The position numbers and the translations under genes were made by a program. A stretch of DNA of 64,000 bases from Mallotus nudiflorus (lineage: Eukaryota > Streptophyta > Magnoliopsida > Malpighiales > Euphorbiaceae), in NCBI GenBank assembly GCA_947683625.1, contig CANTUR010000037.1:3186501-3250500 (forward strand), in the 5' to 3' direction. Under the pieces are notes generated by a model. That model was given only the letters and a program-made list of their open reading frames with translations. It ran no database searches and had not been told where the DNA came from. Shown here piece after piece: positions 26,868 to 38,900 of this stretch (position 1 is the stretch's first letter; each line of letters opens with the position of its first letter).

Positions 26868-26915
26868 TATGAATTAACAAATCTTAATTATATAGTGACT
26901 ATTAAGAAAAAGGAA

Positions 26916-27816
26916 AAGGTTCAATTTGTACTCAAGGTTTGTGCTCTAATCTCATTTTGGATCCTTTATTTATTTTTTTATTTTTATTTTTTGCCCAATT
27001 GGAACTTCAGTTTTGGAAATTGGAACATATTGGATCTTTACTTATTACAATCGAATCTCATAACTTTTTTTTAGTACAATTAAGTCCTATAAACTAAAAA
27101 AAAAAACTAATTTTAACTGATACTAACAATTAAATTGATAATTTTTTTAGAAATATATATATAACCTAATTATTAAATTTTAAAAGTTTTTCAACCTATA
27201 AAATAATTTTTTTTTACATTTTTCTTAAAGTTTTAAAATTTTAAAATTAAGTGATATAAATTTTAAAAAAATTACTAAATTTAATTGTTAATGTAAATAT
27301 CAAAGTGATAATTGACCTAAAATTTATTTTTAATGGTTGAATAAAACTTTTTAAATTTTATTCATTAGTTTATATTTTTAAAATTACACAATAATTTTTG
27401 AACCTACACAATAATTGATAAATAAAATTTTTTTATTCAATAAAATTAAATTTTAGATCAATTATCATTTTGCTATTTATATTAATAAATAAATTTGGTC
27501 ATTTTTTGAAATCTATATCACTTGATTTTAAATTTTTAAAAATTTAAGAAAAATTAAAAAAATATTTTGTAGGTTGAAAAACTTTAAAATTTAATATATA
27601 TATAATAAAATTGTCAATTAAATTTGTTAGATCCATTAAAATTATTTTTTTTATTAGTTTAATATTACTAAAAAAAAGTTATAGGATTTGATTGTAATCA
27701 GTAAAATTTCAATATACTTCAATTTTCAAAACAGAAGTTCTGATTGGGTAAAAAGAAAAAAAATAGAGGGTTCAAAGTGAGATCAAAGCACAAATCTGGA
27801 ATGCAAATTGGAACTG
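26916..27816. mobile_element. 0.9-kb foldback (near-palindromic) element
   Basis: Two imperfect arms of about 420 bp face each other across a centre near 27380. The outer left arm CAATTTGTACTCAAGGTTTG matches the reverse complement of the right arm CAATTTGCATTCCAGATTTG. Matching continues through TTGTGCT(C/T)T(A/G)ATCTCA, AGTTCTG-like, ATTACAATC(G/A)AATC, ATAACTTTTTTTTAGT and GATAATTGA(C/T)CTAAAATTTA. No ORF. The long terminal inverted repeats suggest a Mutator-like or foldback transposon. No sure TSD. Confidence 0.7.
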
Positions 27817-28790
27817 TCCCAGTTAAAAAGATTATCTAACAACCACTTCTTTTTGAAGCATTCTAAAATGTAAAATTTATTGTTATTTATAATTTTATAT
27901 GTCTCATATACGTTAAATATATTAATTATATTTTGTAATACATGTAAATGTCAAAGTAGGCATATAATTTTATGAATGACAGTAGTATTAACAAAAAAAG
28001 GGACAACCGCATACTTTTTATCGGCACTGAAGGTATGGGGAGCGTTTTTTCTTTAATTTCATTTTATATTGGAGTCTGGAGGGGGATTTGTAACAATTAG
28101 GCAAAGGTGATTATGGCAATATCACTGTCCTTTTTGCCACTTTTGGGAATGAAAGAGTTGAATGACTGCTAATGCTGGAGTGGCACAACATGGCAAAAGC
28201 CAAATAAATAGCAATTGGAAATTGAGGTTTGGCCGCTTTAGGTGCCATGAATTTTATTGGAACTTTATTGCCAAAGCCTTCTTCCATTTGGCTCACAGCT
28301 ACCAGCTGTGTGTGCTGCCTTCTTCTATTTGATTTTGTGCAGCACTCACGCCAGCTCAAACAAAATATTTTGATTCGACAATCATGCAACGTGATCAGAA
28401 CATATTAATATTCATTCCAGGAACATGGCTTTTCCAGCTAGGCGGAAAAACAGGTACAGAAATACATTCAAGTTTGGATAAAGCAAGCTAGTAATAGAAG
28501 CCATATTTCTCCCCCACAGGATTGGAGTTTTAGAATACATATTTCTTGCCAGATTGAGAGGAATATGCAAAGATAAGAGAGGCACATTACAACACTTCAT
28601 CACAAGGCAATATGTCAACTGATTCATGTGACGATGCTCAACATGATTAGCCACAGCAGTTCTAAGACTGCAGCAGAAACACTTTGAAGAAAGGACAACA
28701 GAAAGATGAACAGGAAAGAGCAAAAAATATACAAGAAAATTAAACAATTAGGTTAGCTGCATTTAACTGCAAAAATCATCATCAGTGTCA
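27817..28790. other. 3' flank and probable 3' UTR of APE2; otherwise no gene recognised
   Basis: The stretch next to the APE2 stop, down to perhaps 28400, has the less AT-biased composition of transcribed sequence and may include its 3' UTR. A 92-codon minus-strand frame at 28389-28111 has no recognisable motif and is not called. Confidence 0.4.
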
Positions 28791-31700
28791 TCACTTGTGC
28801 CGGGGTTTTGATTGAGCCCATCTAAAGTAACCGCAATTTGCCTCAGGATTAGATGCAGGCCCCTACAAGAACAAAAAATAAAGTCTAATTAGTTCAGATA
28901 CTTAACCACTATTAGAGGTACACAGGGCACAAAAACAATACCATTGCAGATGGTCCAAAAGAACTAGAAAAAATTAGTTCACAGAATCATGTGTCACTGC
29001 AGTTGGCAGAGAAATTCTGCGAGAACATGATCTCTCAACCAAGCATCAATGCATTCAATCAAGGGTTTAATGAAAATACTGAACAAAATAAACATTAGCC
29101 AACAGCTTTAAGCATTCTAGTGATGCAAAAGAGATGATCCTAATAAAAATAAATAAATTTTAAAAATTTTGACAATTGCTTCTCCCTAACATCAGCTGAA
29201 TCTCAACACATTGAAAGTACCCAATTTAATAATCATGCAACTCAACCCGTCAAAAAGCACCAAGCAACACAATTGCACTTCAGGGATGTTCAGTCAGCAC
29301 ATCAAACCCCCAAAGGAAGGGCATATCATTTAATTGAAATGGGGATTGGCGCATCCCATGATTTTACTTTTTTCCTAACCATCCAAGAGCCTTTTATGTT
29401 TTTCTTTTCTCAGACAAAGTAAAAAATTCATCCATACAGCTTAAATTTACTAAAGCAAGAAGACCAAGTATGAATACCTCAGCTCGGGCACAAACAAAAA
29501 ATCTGTGACCAAATGTGGGACCTGGTTTCTTCACTACTCGAGAAACACATGGTTCCTTATGGCCCTTGCAAAGAGGTATACTGTTCTGCATGAGTTGCTG
29601 TATTCTTTGCCACTCCAGTAAAGCAGCATTATTCTTCCCCTTCCCTGAAGGACCATCGTGGACCTCATCCTGATACTGAATGCCTGTGCTTGGATCCAGT
29701 CCATAATCTCCAGGAATGCTGCTCTGTTCATCCTGTGAAGCAGTTTCACTTTGGTAATTATTAGACTTAGATGTATCTTCCCGAGAATATGAAACATCCA
29801 CAGCAGTGTTCTCAGCACCATTGCTAAGGTTTGGACTTTTCTGGAAAAATGACCTTAATGACAGCTGGGACCACTGGCCTTTTCTCGCTTTTTTCTTGGA
29901 TCCCTCAGCAGGCGTTGCATTGATATGCCTGCTTTTCAACATAACTGTGGCATTGGGACAAGTCTGATCAGCGAAATCACAATGCTCTTTTGTTCTCAAA
30001 AGGATACCATCAGAATCTTCAATCAAAGAAGACAACTCATTTTCAGATTGACCGGATATACTACAATTATTATGCAATCTGTTCATGTTTTCACTGCATG
30101 TCTTTATGGTAACATTTTTATCTGAAGATGAACTTGATAATTGTGTAGAAGCTTGTCTTTTCATTAGAACAGACACTGCACAAAATTAAAGGCCTGAACA
30201 TTTTAAACTGATATAATTGAAATAAGTGGCATTATAGAAACCTCAAACAAAAGAGGAAAATTCTCAGACCAAGAGTTTGCTGGAAACCATGAATCACAGG
30301 AAAATATCTAGCAGATAAAGATGGAGTGCAGTGTTGAGGGATATCAGGGATCTCTACCAAACTTGTATAAACTGGAGCATGATCAGAACCTTCTAATTTG
30401 GTGCCCCAACCTCCCTTCCACCTATGCATCAGGCAAACAAAAAGTCACATTAATGCCTTCATCCAGACAGGAAAAAATAAATTTGATATGCATGAACACT
30501 CCACCGATGCTCACATAAGCAGACAATAAATGAATCACCAATGGGCCATGTCAACATACTTCATTCGGGAAAATAATTAGGTCCAAAATTTACCTCACTG
30601 TATCTCCAGGTTTCCAGCGCTTATAATCTGTCAATATGTCGCACTCCTTAACATGGCAAGCTAAAAAATCATAAACTTGCAAATCATGCTCTTTATGCAA
30701 GCATGATCCAGCATAAAGAATATGGTCAATTCTACTCCCATAATTAAACTGTTCAGCACCTGAACTTGATGGCCAGCATGTGTACACTTCTGTTCTGCAG
30801 TCATTGTATATAGAACTAGGTCTCAATGTCATACTCAGAAAACAAATGATGCAAATTAGGAATTGACATGCAAATGAAGTAAAATGACTGAAGTACAGCA
30901 ATCAATTGAAATTTTACATATCATACCATTCTTTACTAACTGAAAAAATCAAAAGGTTCAATTTAATAATGCACAAGGGTACAAATGATTATTTGACAAT
31001 CTAAAAGCCGTATATTAATCACTGGTCATAAAGGAATTTTGAAGATAAAATAAAGATTGCTAAACAAAGACAATGAGACATAACTGGAAAAAACAAGTTA
31101 GAGTGAAGCATAAACTTCAAACCTGTCAGGATGTTTTGATCTGAAAACATCAAAAAAGGGACCTCCAAACTCCACTAGCATTGATCTAAACCATCTTCTG
31201 AACCTATACAATTACAGTTAACAACAAGGAAACATCAAAGAGCCATAAGCGTGACAAACAATAATTGTACAGAAAGCATTCCAAAACTTACTCATCCTTC
31301 TCAAAATCTGGACCAGCATCGCAGCGATCCATAGCAGTAGGGGCAATGTTGAGATCACCAACAACAAATATTCTCCTTCCATGCTGCAGAAGACTCTCCC
31401 ATCTTTTCTAAAGCAAAATAAAGAAAATAAAGTCTCTCATGTCACATGAAAAAGAATCTCCAATAGCAGGTAGAAACAAGTCCAATTACCTGTAATATTT
31501 TATAGAACATAAGCTTAAACTGTATCCTCTCAGTATCATCACTTTGTGCTCGAGGCCCATATAAATTGAAAAGAACTACCCAAACGCCACAAACCCATCA
31601 ATCACATAACAAAATATTCCACATAAAAGTTATTTAAAACTTTCAAAGAAATTAAAAAAACAAAATGCATACCAAAATGACCGTGATTGGTGATCATACA

Positions 31701-32368
31701 CCGACCCTCACTGTCAACTTTGAGAAGCTCATCTTTATCAAACTCCTCAAGGCCCTGTGCTACTACTGGCATTTCATCTTTCCCATTTCTAGAACTATCC
31801 AAAAGACCGGTGAAACCTTCTTCCGCTGCAACAGGCAATGCCACTTCAGTACTGGAAAAGGCAGACTTCACACGACAAAAAGTAGCAACACCTGCAATAA
31901 AAAGACAAGAAAATGATGGTAATCAGTAATAGAGCGCAAAAATTTGTTCATTGAGGCAATTTAGCAAGCACCCATATTGAAAAGAAAAGGAAATGATCGT
32001 AATCATGAACAACTTGAAAAAAAGGAAAAACATTGGTTCATTGAGGCAATTTAACAAACAGGTTACCAGAATAGCCGGTGCGGCCTTTCTCACTAGTACG
32101 AGTGCAAGAAAAGAAGGATTCATAGCCATCAGCGATTACTAAATCCGATGTTAGCTCCTGCCTTCTTAGTTTAGTCTCCTGATTAAATTCGAAACCAATT
32201 AAGAATTTTGATGGGTAATTTATAGCCAAAAAGAGAGAAACTGTGAGACAGAAAAATTGCCTGAAAACAAATGATATCGGCATCGAAAGAAGTGAGCAAT
32301 TTAAGAAGAGAACCAAACTGCGAAATGCGTTGCCTGAGTCCATTGACGTTGTATGTTACTATCTTCAT
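28791..32368 (-). CDS. APE2: DNA-(apurinic/apyrimidinic site) endonuclease 2, ten coding exons
   Basis: AP endonuclease/3'-5' exonuclease of base-excision repair, expected in the nucleus. Coding exons on the minus strand: 32368-32261, 32178-32067, 31891-31673, 31575-31490, 31407-31292, 31203-31123, 30794-30594, 30421-30270, 30175-29478, 28862-28791. They total 1845 nt, 614 residues plus stop, with all phases consistent. Exonuclease-endonuclease-phosphatase domain about 1-345: MKIVTYNVNGLR, metal-binding E37, Y152 (YGPRA), D193/N195 (GDLNIAP), S320-D321-H322 catalytic triplet. Residues 462-469 (QLSLRSFF) fit a PCNA-interacting box. A C-terminal GRF zinc finger has C561, H564, C587, C601 and ends CGYFRWAQ. 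Length and domain order are normal for plant APE2. All introns are GT-AG except intron 1 (32260-32179), which starts GC. No disabling change is seen. Confidence 0.95.
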
Positions 32369-32800
32369 TTCGCTTATTTGTTTCCAGCTCTGCGACCAAG
32401 ACGTTACCGTTCATGTGCAGCGTCAATAAGCCTCACTAATGGCCAATGTTTCATAAGCATTGTCGTTTTTTGACCCCCAGTTGTCGTTGTGGGAAGATCA
32501 AATATTTGCTTGCTTCTAATTCTGACCCGCATCATGGCCAATGTGCCCCAGTTCCTCCTTCACATATATTTCAAATATATTGATCTACAAACATGAATTT
32601 AAAAATGTTAGGTTAATTTTATCAAATTACAGCCATTCAGATATATTTCAGGCATTGATTAGTAGTTATAATTAAATAAAAATTAATCTAATATTTAAAT
32701 TTTATTTATATAAATGCACATATACCTTAAAAAAAAAGCCATTAATTTATAGATTTTTTATTTTGCATATAAATAAAGAATAATAACACTAAAGTAGAGT
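32369..32800. other. Upstream region of APE2
   Basis: Holds the 5' UTR and presumably the promoter of APE2. The first 170 bases are less AT-rich. A TATA-like ATATATTTGAAATATATG on the minus strand at about 32562-32580 is a possible core promoter, but nothing confirms the start site. Confidence 0.35.
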
Positions 32801-32844
32801 TGGCTCAAAGATGTCCGAAGCCCTAAGTAGTTTTCTTAATATAA

Positions 32845-33311
32845 TATAAAAATATTATAATTATTTTTTAAAAAAAAATTTCTTACTTTTTGAAATGCAA
32901 AATCTCTAATTACATTTTTATATTTAAGTTTAAAAACTAAATCCTTTTCAATTGATAATATAGCTCCATTACCCGATCTATCTTATGACAGTTGAACGTA
33001 AATAAGATTTTATTAATTTTAATTTAGAAAAACTCCTTTTAGCTGAAGCTACAATAATAGAAATAATTAAATAATATTTTATAAGCTATCCATATATTCG
33101 GAAAAGAATTCACTTTTTTAATAAAATTTAATATATCAAATGGTGTTTTTATTTCTATACTTATAATTTCTTTTAAAAATTTTTAATTCTAAAAGTAAAT
33201 CTAAACCATCAATATTAGAAAATATATCTTGTTTTAAAAAAAATAAAGATTTAAGCAATTTTTTTTTAAAATCATCATCATCTAGTGACTTTAACTCTTC
33301 TATATTATATA
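32845..33311 (-). pseudogene. hAT transposase C-terminus, decayed
   Basis: The minus-strand reading in shifting frames gives FSNIDGLDLLLELKIF, then degenerate forms of PFDILNFIKKV, IAYKILL, ASAKRSFSKLKLIKSYLRS, then GAILSIEKDL and KNVIRDFAFQKVRNF. This is the C-terminal dimerisation region of plant hAT-type transposases of the TTF/MYM zinc-finger group. Frameshifts and stops are frequent. The downstream tail (CTTAGGGCTTCGGACATCTTTG) also resembles sequence that follows such ORFs. It is just upstream of APE2 in the same orientation but unrelated in function. Family call by pattern recognition only. Confidence 0.7.
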
Positions 33312-33463
33312 AAAAAAAAAAACCAAAATTAATTTACTTTAATTGAAATACTATTATTTTTGACATAAAACTAAATAATCATTTAAAAAAATTATATATG
33401 TGTGTGTATGTGGCTCTAGGCAAACGTCTTAGTGACCTATGACTAAAGTCGGTAGTGCACTAT

Positions 33464-34167
33464 GGCCATGTTTGATTCGCATAATAGATCAAAAATATAA
33501 TAGCTATTCCATAAAAATTATTTATTCTTTACTTTGGTTCAAATTTTGTTATGGAATATTAATTCTATAAAATAATAATTCTTTAATTTTGAAGAATAGT
33601 CATTCTTTGCAAAACTAAAGAATATGTATTCTTTATCCCTTGGAATAGACTATTTCCACTTTTATCTCTCTTTTTATGTTCATATTCTTACTTTCTCTTT
33701 TTTTTAGAATACTTTAATTTAGATTTTTCATTATTTTTCTTGTAATTTAATTTAACTCATGTTTGACAACCCTAAATTATATGGAATTTATTTGTTTTAT
33801 ATGTTTGTATTTTTATGATTAATTTTTACAATATTATTTATTTATTATGCATTCATATTATTTTAGAGAAATAAAATATACATGCTAATTTTTTAATATA
33901 TTATATGTTTAATTTTTTTAATGTAAAAAATATGCTAAAATTGTATGATTATTGAATTTTTTACTAATAATGAAATTTATTAATAAATATATCAATGTCA
34001 TTTATGCTTAAATTTGCATATCTCTCATAGGGTTTAGGGTATAGAAATAGGTCATGAACCAAAGCATGGAATAGTAATTATTTAGGAATAGTTATTTTGG
34101 AAATTTTATTCCTTAAGAATTACAATTTTATTACACACTTATTTCATTCCATAAACCAAACATGACC
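33464..34167. mobile_element. 0.7-kb nonautonomous DNA transposon with GGYCATGTTTG termini
   Basis: The left end GGCCATGTTTGATT and the right end (reverse complement GGTCATGTTTGGTT) form a terminal inverted repeat of about 14 bp. The interior is AT-rich with no ORF. The flanks share only TA, so the superfamily (hAT or PIF/Harbinger) is undecided. Confidence 0.6.
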
Positions 34168-34668
34168 TACAAGTTTTATATTTTTTCATAAATTATAATT
34201 AAGTTATAAAATTATTTTTTATAAATTGAGTCTACTTGTTTTTAGATATTTGCTCGTTAGTCTTTATTATGTGTCATGTAGACCTCACTAATTAGAGACA
34301 TGTTTATGGCCAACTCACACTTTCTTTTTCATGCCATTGACCACATCTTCTTGTCTCTTCAACCAACACCCCTCTCAAAACCAACATTACATAAGAAAAA
34401 TTACAATAAAAAATATATGCAACACAACTATTATTGATTAGTAAAGACAACCATTTATATGCAACAATAAGAACAAGTCTCTTATCACATTTAGAGCCCT
34501 AGATTTATCCACAACTGGAGCAACCTCAAAATAAGAGAAACATAACTTAAGTTTTACCTTGTCATGGGTAACAACAATAGTAGAACATATATATTTGCTT
34601 TATTACATGTAAATTATAATAATTTACAAATAATCATGAGTTTTTGTCTAATTTTTAAAATTTTTTAG
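34168..34668. other. Noncoding, nothing recognised
   Basis: AT-rich. A pyrimidine-rich patch (about 34318-34380) stands out but carries no recognisable product. Confidence 0.4.
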
Positions 34669-34950
34669 ATCGCTATAACAAGGTCGTTCCTTTAGGTAGT
34701 ATTAACAGAGGAGGTTGCTCCACCTCTTCAAGTTATTTAAATCGAGGGATTGGTAAAATCTTAATTATTAATTATTAAATGTCAAACTAGAAGGACCTAA
34801 AAGAGTTCATAACTAATTATAATGAATAAGCATGTTATTTTGAAGATAATTAAACATTGTAAGGAGTTTTCTCTAGCTTTGGTTACTAGTCAACTTCTTG
34901 GTTTTGAAGTTGGTAGTATTATTGAAGTTGCCAATTGTTTCCCTTTCTAG
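34669..34950 (+). pseudogene. Fragment of eIF3 subunit h (N-terminal two exons), broken
   Basis: The plus strand from about 34681 reads RSFL-stop-VVLTEEVAPPLQVI-stop-IEGL, ending at a donor-like site (TTG|GTAAAA, GT at 34753). After a roughly 78-bp AT-rich intron (AG at 34829-34830) it continues VILKIIKHCKEFSLALVTSQ, LLGFEVGSIIEVANCFPF and a stop (34948-34950). This is the order of the N-terminus of plant translation initiation factor 3 subunit h, start of its MPN domain. The stops look like CAG-to-TAG and CAA-to-TAA changes. Because an intron is kept, the fragment arose from genomic DNA, not a processed transcript. The rest of the gene is absent, so it cannot be functional. It may have been carried by a transposon or left by a partial duplication. 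Confidence 0.75.
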
Positions 34951-35203
34951 GCATGACAAAATTTTCTTGCTCCTTTTTAGTTGTTTTAATAATGTAAATC
35001 TTTATTTTCTTTTATGTGTTTGATTTTTTTTATATGAAGATTTGAAAAAAGGAACACCCTAAATCATTAATCAGACTCAAAGTTAGAAAGTCTGGCATTT
35101 CAAGACTCAAATGAAGCTCATATTCTTATAAAGGAAAAAGGTAATCAAATTAGGACTACAAGAAGACTTAGGAGGAGAATGAAAATATTGAAGTTAATGG
35201 TAC

Positions 35204-35892
35204 TGTTTCTGCCATATTTGAAATTTTGGGTTGATTAACCTAATTGGTTAAAATTTTAAAGCCTAAGAAAAAAATAAGCCCAACCCATAATCGTTGCAAC
35301 TTAATAACTAAGGCAGAAGGTTCTAGAGATGGAAACAATTGTTCAAACATAGCTTAGGGATGAAGTTTGCAAGTTACATAAATTTATTTCCCAAGCATGG
35401 AAGACTTTTGAGCTATAGAATTACTTTAAAGAAGTAGTCTGAAAATAAGAATGCCTAGAAAAGCAATGGCAAGAACACATATCAAAACACAACTAATCCC
35501 ATAACACACCAACCAACTGACCATAACCAATCATTAATACAATACAGACAATAATTATCATTAGTAAATTTTATTTAGAAAATCTTTAGAAAACTTTCAA
35601 TTCTTGTTTACAATAATTTTCTTGTTAATTTCAAAGAAAAAATCATCTTTTAGCATGTATTAAATCTTAGATTAATACAATTTCCTTTTACTCTTCAATA
35701 AGCTCCATTTATCACTAAATTTTATTTCATCTACTTGAAATCCAAACATATTATGGTAAAGGCATTTGAGAATTCACAATTCATTTAAAAAAAAGTCAAG
35801 TTTTATTTTGAGAAATTAATCCTTTGGCACACTCACAAAAAATCACCAATAATCTTTTTAGCATGCATCGAAAATCAAAAATCGGACAAACA
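35204..35892 (+). repeat. 5' LTR of the old LTR element, 689 bp
   Basis: TGTTTCTGCCATATTTG at the start, GGACAAACA at the end. It aligns with 57060-57104 plus 60147-60806 through shared blocks such as TTAAAATTTTAAAGCC, AACACATATCAAAACACAAC and ACACACCAACCAA. Confidence 0.65.
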
Positions 35893-35897
35893 ATTTA

Positions 35898-35915
35898 TGG
35901 CATGCTAGGTGGGAC
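35898..35915 (+). other. Possible primer-binding site
   Basis: TGGCATGCTAGGTGGGAC lies five bases after the LTR end. It resembles the TGGCACGCCCGGTGGGAC-type sequence found after LTRs of some plant gypsy elements. The tRNA was not identified. Confidence 0.4.
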
Positions 35916-38900
35916 ATGTTTCAACAAGATGAATAAATTTGAAAAAGATTTGAAGTTGGTTAATGCACCAATAATTCACCTGTAAAAATAGGTGGTTTAT
36001 GGAAATAACTGAATGAAGGCTTGGTGCCTTAGGATCACTTTTGGGTCGAGGCACCTTTTGGCTTTTCAGGCCAAAATTTGAAGATCATTGATACTACTAG
36101 TGCTCTTAATTCTTTCCAAGAATCTATGAAAAAATCAATTATGCTTTGCAAAAAATTATACAAGGGATATATATTTCATTTGCTAGAATGAATGAAAAAC
36201 TTTATAAACTAGAAAGTTAAATTTTGCACTAAAAGTGTGATTCAATAATAATGGTTTTTTGAATTATTGATGATAACAAAAAAAATCCCTTAATGTATTT
36301 TTTATGGTAGATTCAATCGAAATACTAAACTTTGAAAGGGATTATTTTGCATATGACTATATGGAAATACTAAATTAAGTGGTTGAATATTACCTCCTTG
36401 TTAAGTCTAAGAAGGGTGTGAAAGGAGATGGAGTTGCAAATATTTCCCATTACATGGGAAAATGAAAGCTAAAAAAAAAACAAATAAGTTACTAGCTTTT
36501 GATTAGGAATTTGCCATTTAATGGCAATATTTTGCTTTTTTTATATTTAAATTGGTTTGATAAGCCATTATCTTAAATAAAAGAAGTTTGAATTTTGTAT
36601 GTTTAGTGCATTTCTATTTATTTAGCAAATTTGAATTTGATGTGTTTCTATTTACTGTTGTTTTTCTCTAGTGTGTTTCTTTTGTGTATGAAATAAGTAT
36701 GGTGAATAGTAATGTGTTAATAAAATTCCAATGGCATAACGGCTGAAAATTGAATAGTTTTATGAAGTAATGCATGGCTATAGTGTGTGTATGTGTGGAG
36801 TGATTAGTGGTGCAAAAGGGTGAAGGATCAAGTTAATTGAAAACAGGCAAGCAATCTCCTAAAAGACAAGACAATGGATTCATCTTCACTATGAAGAAAG
36901 AACTAGAGAAATATCAAGACAAGATGTAAACAAATTGCATAATCCCCATATTCCGAGGCAATAGAAAAACAAAGTATAAAGGCCAAATAAATAATTAATT
37001 TGGCCATAAAATAAAATGCCTTGGAAATATAATCTTTTATGAAAATAGACATATTTTGGCAATTTACTACTAAAATAAATAAATTTGCTTTATGGTGATA
37101 TACAAACAGTCCTTAACCAAGACATAATGTGGTTTGAGGTATAGGGTGTTTGTGGTTTTCATAAACCACATGCTAATTTTTGAAAGGAATAAAAATGCAT
37201 TGCTTAATAACTTGTCCAAAAAATTGGAATATTATATCTAGTGTTACCAAGCCACAAATGTTAAACTATGCAAAATATGTATAGAAAATAACCAAATACA
37301 TTTTCCCCCAAGAGAATTGATTTGCAAAGATGGATAAATGTAACCATCTAAAGAAAAACTTTATTTGTCTTAATAAAAGCCAAATTAAGTGAATAAATTC
37401 CACAAGAAAAGAATTTTGGCAAAATTTTTTTTGCTAAAATAAACATAAAGAAGTGTTTCAAAAAGAAGCAGTACCGTGCTTTCCCCAGAGCAAGGAAGGC
37501 CAATTTTTTCAAATAAAGATGCAGACTAGGGTGTGCCTGACAAGGCTAAAATAATTTAAATTTTTGCCTAAAATTTGGGTCATGAAAAGTTATGATAGAA
37601 CTCTATGATAAATCTAAGAATTTAGGCGAAAAAAAACCCAATTTTATTTTGGCTAAATCTTGTACATGCAAATTTAAAAAAAAATTAAAATTGTGCAAAC
37701 CTTAGGCCTAGTGAAAGTACATTTTAAAGTAAGGTCGAAGTAAATTTTTGGTTAAAAATTGCTGAAAATAAAAGTAAGAAATACATCTTATTTTGGGTCT
37801 AAAAGCCAATATTATATCTAGACTAAAGAAGTTTTGCTTTATTAAACCAAAAATAATATTCCATCATTGTTTTGGCATTTCTTGCTAAAATAAAATTCAA
37901 AGAGGCTTAATTCCATTCAATATATGGACAAGGATTTTGCAAATTAGCTTGGTAAAAACTAAGAAAATTCCTTGTCTTTATACTAAATGTGAAATAACTT
38001 GACTGAGTTAGCATTGTTAAAATATTTTGGCTAGAACTTAGGAGCCTTGAGCAAAATTATGGTTATCCTTATAGAAAGTTAATAAAATTCAAAAGCATTC
38101 AATACAAAAATATTCAAGGCCCTTACATGAGCTATGAATTTTATTAAACCATGAAAAGCATGCATATTTGCTTTCAAGGCTATTAAATTGAGGTTTCTGG
38201 AATAAATATTGGCCAAGTTAGGCTAATTGAGATTTTTGGCTAAAGAAGGTAAAATATAGCCACTTGTTTCAAGTCAACCAAAATCATCAAAACAAAATAT
38301 CAAGTTGGTTATAAATTAATTTTTCGCAAAATAAAGATATGTCCTATCTTTAAGATCACAAATTGCTAAAATTCATAGTTTTAAAAGCCAAGATAGGTTA
38401 TAGGTAAATCAAAAAGGAAACAAGGGCATAAAGTACCAAGACCACCAAACAAAGTGTCAAATTAATTTTAAGGAAAGAGCCAATTAAATTTGCAAATTCA
38501 AGCTTTTTCGGCTCAAACAGTAACATCAAGCACATTTTCCCAAGCAAAGCTTGCATTATGCCATGCCAAAGTTGCAAAGTTCCAACACATAAGAGTGGCA
38601 AAACATAAGAAAAGAAAGCCAAAATTAAATGCACAAGATTTTTGGCTAAAGAGAAAATTAATTTATCTAAGTGCCAATTTAAATTTTCCTGGAACAAAGT
38701 GACCAATGAGAAACAAAAGTTAATTTTTTGGTTTAACAACAACTTGGCCAACACAAATACACAAGCAAGTTTGCAATTTTCTTAAAAAAAAAAGGTCACT
38801 ATTGTTACTAGCAATTCACAAATAAATTTGAACACTGTCGAAATACATTAAAATTTTTGGCTAATCAAATGCATCAAATACTTTGATTTATGCTTGTATG

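Noticed and set aside
28111..28389. 92-codon minus-strand ORF downstream of APE2
   Set aside because: No motif, and its position fits the APE2 3' flank. A real small gene cannot be excluded but nothing supports it.
28412..28747. 111-codon hydrophobic minus-strand ORF
   Set aside because: Follows the APE2 stop directly and is best explained as a chance frame in the 3' UTR.
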